Shown here: piece after piece, positions 1 to 6,101 of the stretch
Position numbering within the stretch: position 1 is the stretch's first letter
How the letters are laid out: the number at the start of each line of letters is the position of its first letter
Assembly: GCA_020720525.1 (NCBI GenBank)
Contig: DYON01000144.1
Location: 1 to 6,722, forward strand
From: Acetofilamentum sp.
Lineage (GTDB): Bacteria; Bacteroidota; Bacteroidia; Bacteroidales; DTU049
DNA: 6,722 nt
Reading direction: 5' to 3'
The notes under the pieces: model-generated
Database searches by the model: none
Seen by the model: the letters and a program-made list of their open reading frames with translations, nothing else
What the model was told of the DNA's origin: nothing
Program-made: the position numbers and the translations under genes

Positions 1-79
1 CTCATTCGCATTAATCAACAGAGGATAATTCGTTTTTAATTAGTAAATTCGTGGTAAAAAAGTTTTTTTTCACCCACAT
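1..79. repeat. Degenerate AATTCGT-type intergenic repeat with weak A/T hairpin
   Basis: Short near-identical words recur: CATTCGC at 3-9, AATTCGT at 27-33, AATTAGT at 38-44 and AATTCGT at 46-52, the last running into GGTAAAAAA. An imperfect hairpin follows: GGTAAAAA (53-60) can pair with TTTTT-C-ACC (66-74), leaving one bulged C. No T-tract lies 3' of the hairpin, so it is not a normal terminator. The wording resembles an 'AATTCGTG...ATTAGTG...AATTCGTGG' type of intergenic repeat that I remember from Bacteroidota genomes. That resemblance is recollection, not a search result. One frame (1-39) reads LIRINQQRIIRF followed by a stop and could be the tail of an upstream gene, but it lies within the repeat-like text, so I do not call it. 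Confidence 0.4.
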
Positions 80-110
80 AAATTTAGAATAGAGCCATGT
101 TTTTTATCAT

Positions 111-142
111 TTTCGGAAAATCGCTCCTTTTTAGTACTTTTG
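111..142 (+). promoter_or_regulatory. Probable Bacteroidota-type promoter for the aminopeptidase gene
   Basis: TACTTTTG at 135-142 is a perfect match to the Bacteroidota -7 box TAnnTTTG. Upstream, TTTC at 111-114 is a one-mismatch -33 element (consensus TTTG) with a 20-base spacer. Transcription would be expected to start near base 148, which leaves a very short, A-rich leader (AAAATAAAAATCA) before the ATG at 159. No Shine-Dalgarno sequence is visible, which is usual for this phylum. Confidence 0.55.
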
Positions 143-158
143 TTGAAAATAAAAATCA

Positions 159-1607
159 ATGGAACTCAAAATTGAATTATTCCGTCGTCGAACAGTAAAA
201 GGGAATACCATTATACTAACCGATAACATTGAAAATTTGCCAGAAGAGATTTTCAATCATTCCGAGATGGCTTACGCCCGAAATCAAAACAAAAAAGAAA
301 AAGCTAAAATAATTCATTTCAATCGGCTTCCATACTTCGACATTATCGTTGTTGTGCCCGAAAAGGTGAAAAGCGATATGGATATTGAGCAAATTCGCCG
401 TCTTGGCAACGATGTTCTTTCTTTTTTGAACAAAAACAAGCAAAAAGAAGTGAGTCTCGAAGTTGTTTTAGACGATCCTTCGTTGGCTCAAAGTTTTCTA
501 GAAGGAATGATTTTGGGCAATTATGAATATTTGAAGTACAAAACCGACAACAAGCCACAAAAGCATCTCGAAACTATTTTGGTTAGGCACAATTTAATTG
601 AATTTGTACATATTTTTGAGTTGCAACGCATACAAAAAGCACTCACATTTACGCGCGATTTGGTAAACGAAATTCCTTCGGAGCTTACTTCAATTACTTT
701 TCCAAAACAAGTAAAAGAATTCCTTAGCGATTTGCCCATCAAAGTAGAAATTCTCTCGAAACAGAAAATCACTGCCTTGAAAATGGGTGGATTGCTTGGT
801 GTAAACCGTGGTAGCGTTGACGATCCCAGTTTTACCATCATGGAATATAAGCCTCAAAAAGCGATAAACAAGAAGCCGTATGTGTTGGTTGGTAAAGGTG
901 TGATGTACGATACTGGCGGACTCAATCTTAAACCAGGCACCTCGATGGCCGATATGAAATGCGACATGTCGGGTGCAGCCGCTGTTGCTGGGGCCATGTA
1001 CATGATTGCCGCTTCGCAATTGCCTGTTTATGTTGTTGGTCTTGTGCCAGCTACCGATAACCGCCCAGGCGGAAACGCATACACTCCTGGCGATGTTCTT
1101 ACCATGATGAACGGCAAAACAGTCGAAGTTCAAAATACCGATGCCGAAGGTCGTCTTATTTTGGCCGATGCCTTAGCTTATGCGCAAAAATACGATCCAA
1201 CACTCGTAATCGACATGGCAACACTCACCGGTGCCGCTCATGCAGCCATTGGTCATTATGCAATTGTTGGTATGGAATCGGGTGCTTCGGGTATGTTCGA
1301 ACGTCTGCACGATGCTGGCGAAGAAGTGTTTGAACGAATTGTTGAGTTTCCTTTTTGGGACGAATATGCCGATCAGCTCAAGTCGAGTATTGCCGATATG
1401 GCCAACATTGGTGGAAAATATGCAGGTGCAATCACTGCTGGAAAATTCCTCGAAAAATTTACCGACTATCCCTATATTCACCTCGATATTGCTGGCCCAG
1501 CTTTTTTGGATGCAGCTTGGAACTATTGGCCACAAGGCGGCACTGGAGTTGGCGCTCGGCTTTGCTACCAGTTCATAAAAACGGAATCGGACAGGCAAAA
1601 TAAATAG
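159..1607 (+). CDS. pepA: Leucyl aminopeptidase, peptidase family M17
   Basis: This is a cytosolic di-metal aminopeptidase of 482 residues, a usual length for the family, that removes N-terminal residues from peptides; M17 enzymes are typically hexameric. The N-terminal regulatory/macro-like half covers roughly residues 1-165 and the catalytic domain roughly 170-475. The active site is complete. K246, D251, K258 and D269 lie in the stretch GKGVMYDTGGLNLKP...KCDMSGAAAV, and D328, E330 and R332 lie in the family signature NTDAEGRL (326-333). Every one of these is exactly 24 residues below its counterpart in E. coli PepA (K270, D275, K282, D293, D352, E354, R356 from memory), so spacing is conserved without gaps. 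There is no signal peptide. The ATG at 159 follows a perfect -7 box by 16 bases. The next gene starts 34 bases downstream on the same strand, so the two are probably cotranscribed. Confidence 0.95.
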   Translation: MELKIELFRRRTVKGNTIILTDNIENLPEEIFNHSEMAYARNQNKKEKAKIIHFNRLPYFDIIVVVPEKVKSDMDIEQIRRLGNDVLSFLNKNKQKEVSLEVVLDDPSLAQSFLEGMILGNYEYLKYKTDNKPQKHLETILVRHNLIEFVHIFELQRIQKALTFTRDLVNEIPSELTSITFPKQVKEFLSDLPIKVEILSKQKITALKMGGLLGVNRGSVDDPSFTIMEYKPQKAINKKPYVLVGKGVMYDTGGLNLKPGTSMADMKCDMSGAAAVAGAMYMIAASQLPVYVVGLVPATDNRPGGNAYTPGDVLTMMNGKTVEVQNTDAEGRLILADALAYAQKYDPTLVIDMATLTGAAHAAIGHYAIVGMESGASGMFERLHDAGEEVFERIVEFPFWDEYADQLKSSIADMANIGGKYAGAITAGKFLEKFTDYPYIHLDIAGPAFLDAAWNYWPQGGTGVGARLCYQFIKTESDRQNK

Positions 1608-1641
1608 CAGATTTCTTTCATTTTCTTAAAAAACCAACAAC

Positions 1642-2502
1642 ATGAAGTATTTAACACTGTTTCTTCTGTTAATATCGGTAATAGCAGTTGCTCAAAAGCC
1701 TGCATATCGAATTGTAGATAAGGCTGGAAAAGACATTGACTGGGTAGCATTTATCGATAAACTTGCTACAGCCGACATCGTTTTTATTGGCGAATATCAC
1801 AACAATCCCATTTGTCATTGGATGGAATACGAGATTACCTCGGCTTTGTATGCAAAAAAAGATGGAAAGCTGGTGCTGGGAGCCGAAATGTTCGAAGCCG
1901 ACAATCAGATGCTTCTCGATGAATACATTACAGGAAAGATTAAACAAAGTAGCTTCGAAGCCGAGGCTAAACTATGGGACAACTACGAAACCGATTACAA
2001 ACCGCTTATTGAATTTGCCAAAGAGCACGGACTGAAGTTTGTGGCAAGCAATATTCCGCGTCGCTATGCATCGATGATTGCTGGCGGAGGCTTCGAGGTT
2101 CTCGATTCGTTATCGACCGAAGCCAAAAAACTTATTGCTCCCCTACCCATCGAATACGATCCAACTGTTGCTTGCTACAAAAAAATGCTCGAAATGGGTG
2201 GAATGGGAATGAAACATACGTCGGAAAATTTGCCAAAAGCACAAGCAGCCAAAGACGCAACCATGGCACATTTTATTTTGCATAACATGAAAACGGGGCA
2301 CTTGTTTATTCATTACAATGGTTCCTATCACAGCGATTATAGCGAAGCAATTGTGTGGTATATCAAGAAAAAAAGCCCTGCAACTAAAACCATTGTTGTC
2401 TCTGTGTCGGAACTTACCAACATGATGAATCCAACAACCGAAGACCTCGAAAAAGGCGATTTCACCATTTTGGTTCCCGAAAACATGACGAATACGTATT
2501 GA
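1642..2502 (+). CDS. Secreted ChaN family protein (haem-binding/TIKI-like fold, PF04187 type)
   Basis: The product is 286 residues with a clear Sec signal peptide: basic start, hydrophobic core 4-16, likely cleavage AVA|Q after residue 17. The mature protein shows the ChaN/TIKI-fold pattern in order. IGEYHNN has E51 and H53 near the first strand, AEMFE has E82 and E85, SNIPRR (136-141) lies in the middle, and HYNGSYHSD with H224 and H230 lies near the C-terminus. Campylobacter ChaN is an iron-regulated lipoprotein that binds stacked haems, and TIKI relatives are metalloproteases. Which activity applies here cannot be read from sequence. Unlike ChaN there is no lipobox cysteine, so the protein should be soluble in the periplasm or secreted. 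No T9SS C-terminal sorting domain is apparent. It follows the aminopeptidase gene by 34 bases with no good promoter box between, and converges on gldB 53 bases further on. The family assignment is firm; the function is uncertain. Confidence 0.85.
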   Translation: MKYLTLFLLLISVIAVAQKPAYRIVDKAGKDIDWVAFIDKLATADIVFIGEYHNNPICHWMEYEITSALYAKKDGKLVLGAEMFEADNQMLLDEYITGKIKQSSFEAEAKLWDNYETDYKPLIEFAKEHGLKFVASNIPRRYASMIAGGGFEVLDSLSTEAKKLIAPLPIEYDPTVACYKKMLEMGGMGMKHTSENLPKAQAAKDATMAHFILHNMKTGHLFIHYNGSYHSDYSEAIVWYIKKKSPATKTIVVSVSELTNMMNPTTEDLEKGDFTILVPENMTNTY

Positions 2503-2555
2503 AACTCCCAATAAAACGTGTTTTGCTGGTAGTCTCAGCATGACAGCTTTTTGTA

Positions 2556-3626
2556 TTATTCCTTTTCCACCTTCTCGGGTTTGTAGCCCGATTTGTTTAA
2601 TATTTCTTGTGCATTGCTGTTTTTAAACAATTCGGTCAGAGTTACTTTCTTGTTTTTCGACATATATGCACGCACGATTTGCCAACCAACAAATCGACCA
2701 ACACGAGGAGCGCTGTTTTTGGAAAAAGCACTTGTGAATGGAGCTTCGCCAACAAATTTATTGATGTCTCTAAATTCGGTGGTGTGCAATAATTTTTTCT
2801 CTATAAAAAAGCCCCAAACATTTCCTTGATTTTTTTCTGCCCAAAAAAACTGAGGAGCGCTGTAGCCAATTTTCACAGAATCGGGTACATCTTGGGTTAC
2901 CACATCGCAGAAATATAGCAATTTACCTTCATAAATCATACGTTCGAGTAACGATTTACCTTTTCCCCCGTTTAGCTCGAGCTGAGCACGTGCAATTTCG
3001 ATTGCGCACGACAAAAGCAAATACTCTTTTGTCATGCGGTTGGTAATGTATTGTGGTAAGCCCCACATATCGTACACCGGATATTTTTCTCCCAAAAACA
3101 TATCGAGGGCTATTACTATAGTGTTATCACCATATTTAACAGGAAATTCAACATCACCACCCGAAATGTATGTATAAACTTTTGGAATTTTCCAATCGGG
3201 CATAAAATACTTGATACGCCGAAACATTATGCTCATATCCATTTCGAGCCAAGACAGCGATGGATACTGCTTCATGGCTTCGTTGTAGAGCGACAATATG
3301 GTTGGATCTTGCCTATATTGCTTCATTGCAAGAATATTCATGGGGTCGTTGAGGTTTTCGGGCGAATAGAAAAAACTGTATTTTTGGCTTAGTTTATCCA
3401 GTCCTTGTTTCAAACTATCAATTGGAATGGCAAATAAATCTTTTTCGTAACGATCTATTTTTACATTTATAAATGCCAGCGAATCGAGTTTGCTTTGTGC
3501 AATATTGCGTTCATAGTCCTTTTTATCGCGATTGCAGCTGCACGAAGCAATCAATAACGAGGCGAAAAATACGATGCCAACGAAAAGAATTTTTTCAATT
3601 CGGATGTTTTTTTTTGCGTGTGCCAT
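2556..3626 (-). CDS. gldB: Gliding motility / type IX secretion lipoprotein GldB
   Basis: The product is a 356-residue envelope lipoprotein. The N-terminus is basic (K5, K6, R9, K12), followed by a hydrophobic segment (13-26) and the lipobox LIASC with C29 as the lipidated residue; a second cysteine, C31, follows closely. The mature part begins NRDKKD, without the acidic run of surface-export signals, which suggests a periplasm-facing protein. Family hallmarks are IDRYEKDLFAI (from residue 57), a GGDVEFPVKYGDNTIVIALDMFLG-type core, PVYDMWGLPQY and the following R/Y-rich segment. No HExxH zinc-protease motif is visible. In Flavobacterium johnsoniae gldB is needed for gliding, and several Gld proteins are tied to type IX secretion; the biochemical role of GldB is unknown. 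No other Met lies before the lipobox, so the start is secure. Its downstream neighbour is the convergent ChaN-family gene, so gldC is not adjacent. Nearby nadE is, from memory, a common neighbour. Confidence 0.92.
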   Translation of the reverse strand: MAHAKKNIRIEKILFVGIVFFASLLIASCSCNRDKKDYERNIAQSKLDSLAFINVKIDRYEKDLFAIPIDSLKQGLDKLSQKYSFFYSPENLNDPMNILAMKQYRQDPTILSLYNEAMKQYPSLSWLEMDMSIMFRRIKYFMPDWKIPKVYTYISGGDVEFPVKYGDNTIVIALDMFLGEKYPVYDMWGLPQYITNRMTKEYLLLSCAIEIARAQLELNGGKGKSLLERMIYEGKLLYFCDVVTQDVPDSVKIGYSAPQFFWAEKNQGNVWGFFIEKKLLHTTEFRDINKFVGEAPFTSAFSKNSAPRVGRFVGWQIVRAYMSKNKKVTLTELFKNSNAQEILNKSGYKPEKVEKE

Positions 3627-3642
3627 AATTTCCCTAAATTTG
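3613..3642 (+). promoter_or_regulatory. Bacteroidota-type promoter for the beta-barrel gene
   Basis: Both elements are present: TTTG at 3613-3616 (-33) and TAAATTTG at 3635-3642 (-7, perfect TAnnTTTG), separated by 18 bases. Initiation is expected near 3649, with a leader of about 22 A-rich bases before the ATG at 3671. The -33 element lies inside the first codons of the divergent gldB gene. Confidence 0.6.
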
Positions 3643-3663
3643 CCGTATCATTGAAATAAAACT

Positions 3664-3671
3664 CAAAAGTA
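3664..3671 (-). promoter_or_regulatory. -7 box of the gldB promoter
   Basis: Read on the minus strand this is TACTTTTG, a perfect TAnnTTTG box and the same octamer found ahead of the aminopeptidase gene. It sits 37 bases before the gldB ATG, giving an expected leader of about 30 bases. I could not find a good TTG at the -33 position. The box overlaps the first base of the divergent barrel gene's start codon, so the -33 region would lie inside that gene's coding sequence. Confidence 0.5.
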
Positions 3672-4351
3672 TGAAAAAGATTGTTTTGTCTCTTATTATT
3701 ATCTGTGCCTTTGTTGTTGTATCGAATGCCCAGAACGAAAAATTCTTCCGCTTTGGAGTGCATGGTAATACTGGATTGTCGTGGATGAAACCCGATCAGG
3801 ATTCGCTCGAATATCAGGGAATGCGCATTGGACTTGGATGGGGATTTATTGGTGAAATGACACTTGCCGACAACTTTTCGGTAGCCACCGGATTTGATGT
3901 TTCATATATGGGCGGAAAACTGCAAAAAGCAGGTGTATATCAATCATATCCACCCGATACCACTCAAATTCTATCCATTGAAAATTCAACTTACAAGCTT
4001 CAATACTTGGATTTGCCCATTTCGTTGAAAATGAAAACCAACGAAATTAATTATATAACCTATTTCATGCGTATTGGAGGTTCTTTTGGTATTTGCTTGA
4101 ATGGAAAAGCCGATCGTGAATACACTTCGATTGGTGGTGGTAGCAATCTTACATTAAATGACATCGACCTTAAGGATACCAAAAACTTTTTCCGTGCTAA
4201 TTTTCAAATTGGTGGAGGTGTTGAGTATTCTTTGGGCGGCTCAACTGCCATACTTGGAGAAGTAACTTTTGTAAATGGTCTCACCTATTTAATTGAAGAC
4301 AACAAAGCCATTGGAAATTACCTGATGTTTAAAGTCGGTATTCTTTTCTAA
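3671..4351 (+). CDS. Outer-membrane beta-barrel protein, PorT-like family
   Basis: The product is 226 residues with a Sec signal peptide (MKK start, hydrophobic 4-17, cleavage SNA|Q after residue 20). The mature part alternates polar and hydrophobic/aromatic residues with many glycines (FRFGVHGNTGLSW, RIGLGWGFIGEM, FSVATGFDVSYMGG, YKLQYLDLPISLKMKT, FQIGGGVEYSLGG), as expected for antiparallel transmembrane strands. It ends LMFKVGILF with a terminal Phe, the usual signal for insertion by the Bam machinery. Size fits a barrel of 8 to 10 strands. Bacteroidota databases often label such proteins 'PorT family', and PorT itself belongs to the type IX secretion apparatus, but I see nothing that identifies this as PorT itself. 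It is divergent from gldB, has its own promoter, and is closed by a strong terminator before nadE. A role linked to GldB would be inference from position only. Confidence 0.8.
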   Translation: MKKIVLSLIIICAFVVVSNAQNEKFFRFGVHGNTGLSWMKPDQDSLEYQGMRIGLGWGFIGEMTLADNFSVATGFDVSYMGGKLQKAGVYQSYPPDTTQILSIENSTYKLQYLDLPISLKMKTNEINYITYFMRIGGSFGICLNGKADREYTSIGGGSNLTLNDIDLKDTKNFFRANFQIGGGVEYSLGGSTAILGEVTFVNGLTYLIEDNKAIGNYLMFKVGILF

Positions 4352-4370
4352 GCTTTCTAATATTCCGAAT

Positions 4371-4401
4371 ATCCTGGTTCGGTTGAATCGGGATTTTTTT
4401 T
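4371..4401 (+). terminator. Rho-independent terminator after the beta-barrel gene
   Basis: ATCCTGGTTC (4371-4380) pairs with GAATCGGGAT (4385-4394) over ten base pairs, two of them G-U wobbles, around a GGTT loop. An unbroken run of eight T follows (4394-4401, the first in the stem). It lies 20 bases after the barrel gene's stop codon and 12 bases before the nadE ATG, so it should end the barrel transcript and separate the two genes. Confidence 0.8.
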
Positions 4402-4408
4402 AACTTCA
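4378..4408 (+). promoter_or_regulatory. Possible nadE promoter overlapping the terminator
   Basis: Because a terminator precedes nadE, nadE should need its own start site. The only candidate close by is TAACTTCA (4401-4408), which matches TAnnTTTG at four of six fixed positions. TTC at 4378-4380 lies 20 bases upstream as a weak -33. Initiation 6 to 7 bases after the box would fall at or next to the ATG at 4413, giving an almost leaderless mRNA. The match is weak; read-through past the hairpin is the alternative. Confidence 0.25.
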
Positions 4409-4412
4409 ATGT

Positions 4413-6038
4413 ATGAAAATTGCTCTTTGCCAGATCAACCCACATACCGGATATTTCGAATTCAACCGGAATAAAATAATTGAATACATCAAAAAAAGCA
4501 AAAAAGCTGGAGCCGAACTTGCTGTATTTCCCGAATTGAGCTTGCCTGGCTATCCTCCACGCGATTTTCTCGACTTCGACGATTTCACCAATTCGTGCTT
4601 AAGCGAAGCTGAAAAAATTGCACAAAATGCTGGCAATATCTCTGTAATTTTTGGTAGCCCCACCTATAATAAAAGCGATCGTGGAAAAATGCTTTTCAAT
4701 TCGGCTTTGTTGTTTAAGAATGGAACTTTAGACATCGAAATACACAAAGCGCTGTTGCCCAACTACGATATTTTCGACGAATATCGCTACTTTGAGCCAG
4801 GACGCGATTTTCGAGTTGTAGAATTGTCTGGGAAAAAACTGGCCATTACCATTTGCGAAGACTTGTGGAACATCGAGGGCAAATACTTGTATGTTTCGGA
4901 TCCTATGCAGGAACTGGCCAAACAAAATCCCGACATCATCATCAATATCGCAGCTTCGCCTTTCAGTAGCCAACAGTTCGAAAAGCGGCTCGAAGTCATG
5001 CGCTATCACGCAAAAAAATATGGCATTCCGGTAGTTTACGTCAACATGACCGGTGCACAAACAGAACTTGTTTTCGATGGGCGCTCCATGATTGTGATGC
5101 CCGATGGGCGCTTCAAAGTGTTGGCTTCGTTTGAGGAAGATTTTTATGTGTTCGATACTGAAGCAACCTTCGAGGAATCGCCAACAGAGCCCGAAAACAA
5201 TATTTCGCTGATTCATGATGCGCTGGTGTTTGGCATTCGCGAATATTTCACTAAGCTCGGTTTTGAAAAAGCAGTTCTTGGTCTTTCGGGGGGCATCGAC
5301 AGTGCCGTGGTAGCCGTTCTGGCATGCGAAGCACTTGGCGCAGAAAATGTTTCTGGGCTGTTGTTGCCTTCGCAATTCAGTTCGCAACATTCGATCGACG
5401 ACGCATTGCAATTGGCTAAAAATTTGGGCATGGTGCACGAAATTGTGCCGATAGAAAAATCGTATGCCGCGGTCGAAGCTACCATGAAGCCCATGTTCGA
5501 GGGGCTGCCTTTCAATATTGCCGAAGAAAACATACAAGCGCGGTTGCGAGCCGTCATTTTGATGGCGTATTCCAATAAATTTGGACATATTTTGCTCAAC
5601 ACTTCCAACAAAAGCGAAGCGGCAGTGGGCTACGGAACGCTTTATGGCGACATGTGCGGCGGACTCAGTGTCATCGGCGACTTATACAAAACACAGGTGT
5701 ATGAACTCACGCATTTCATCAACCGCAAGCAGGAAATAATTCCGAAAAACATCATCACCAAAGCGCCTTCGGCCGAACTAAGACCCAATCAAAAAGACAG
5801 CGATTCGTTGCCCGATTATAATATCCTCGATGAGATTTTGCGCTTATACATCGAAGAGACACAAAGCCCTGCAGACCTGATTTCAAAGGGCTTTGACAAA
5901 GACCTTGTGGCACGAATTCTCAAAATGGTGAACACCAACGAATACAAGCGCTATCAGTCGCCACCAGCGCTGAGGGTTTCGACCAAAGCTTTTGGAATGG
6001 GACGAAGGTTGCCAATTGCTGCTAAGTATTTATCGTAA
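4413..6038 (+). CDS. nadE: Glutamine-dependent NAD+ synthetase
   Basis: The product is a cytosolic enzyme of 541 residues that converts nicotinic acid adenine dinucleotide, ATP and glutamine to NAD+, the last step of NAD synthesis. The N-terminal nitrilase-type glutaminase domain (about 1-250) has the complete catalytic triad: E41 in FPELSLPGYPPRD, K112 in HKALLPNYDIFDEYRYF, and C148 in ITICEDLWN. The C-terminal synthetase domain (about 265-541) carries the ATP-pyrophosphatase loop SGGIDS (292-297), then HILLNTSNKSEAAVGYGTLYGDMCGG and the KAPSAELRPNQKDSDSLPDY segment. Since it has its own glutaminase it does not depend on free ammonia. The start at 4413 gives MKIALCQINP, the normal beginning of the family; an ATG four bases upstream (4409) is out of frame. 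No Shine-Dalgarno is seen. No convincing terminator follows before the next gene, 63 bases on. Confidence 0.96.
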   Translation: MKIALCQINPHTGYFEFNRNKIIEYIKKSKKAGAELAVFPELSLPGYPPRDFLDFDDFTNSCLSEAEKIAQNAGNISVIFGSPTYNKSDRGKMLFNSALLFKNGTLDIEIHKALLPNYDIFDEYRYFEPGRDFRVVELSGKKLAITICEDLWNIEGKYLYVSDPMQELAKQNPDIIINIAASPFSSQQFEKRLEVMRYHAKKYGIPVVYVNMTGAQTELVFDGRSMIVMPDGRFKVLASFEEDFYVFDTEATFEESPTEPENNISLIHDALVFGIREYFTKLGFEKAVLGLSGGIDSAVVAVLACEALGAENVSGLLLPSQFSSQHSIDDALQLAKNLGMVHEIVPIEKSYAAVEATMKPMFEGLPFNIAEENIQARLRAVILMAYSNKFGHILLNTSNKSEAAVGYGTLYGDMCGGLSVIGDLYKTQVYELTHFINRKQEIIPKNIITKAPSAELRPNQKDSDSLPDYNILDEILRLYIEETQSPADLISKGFDKDLVARILKMVNTNEYKRYQSPPALRVSTKAFGMGRRLPIAAKYLS

Positions 6039-6041
6039 AAA

Positions 6042-6070
6042 TTTGATTCAACGAAAAAATTGTAATTTTA
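6042..6070 (+). promoter_or_regulatory. Probable promoter for the membrane-protein gene
   Basis: TTTG at 6042-6045 and TAATTTTA at 6063-6070 (one mismatch to TAnnTTTG) are separated by 17 bases, within the usual spacing. Initiation near 6077 would leave about 25 bases of leader before the ATG at 6102. A second, weaker pair is TTG at 6060-6062 with TACTTTCA at 6079-6086 (16-base spacing). The gene could also be read through from nadE. Confidence 0.4.
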
Positions 6071-6101
6071 CACTACAATACTTTCATCGCCATTCCAGAA
6101 A

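Noticed and set aside
1..39. Possible 3' end of an upstream gene (LIRINQQRIIRF then stop)
   Set aside because: Twelve codons with no recognisable ending, and the DNA overlaps repeat-like words; another frame also stops nearby, so coding cannot be supported.
690..1133. Minus-strand frame of 147 codons, and other frames inside 159-1607
   Set aside because: They are shadows of the M17 aminopeptidase, whose catalytic residues lie in the plus frame; the shadow proteins resemble no family.
2525..2552. Possible terminator between the ChaN-family gene and gldB (GCTG...CAGC then TTTTT)
   Set aside because: Only four base pairs with a 15-base loop; too weak to call, although a terminator would be expected between converging genes.
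3551..3763. Minus-strand frame of 70 codons spanning the gldB/barrel gap
   Set aside because: It runs through the promoter region and both flanking genes' ends in the wrong frame, with no family resemblance.
4728..5588. Long minus-strand open frame of 286 codons opposite nadE
   Set aside because: It is entirely antisense to a fully conserved nadE, is rich in His, Phe, Arg and Asn from complementing Bacteroidota codons, and has no recognisable domain.
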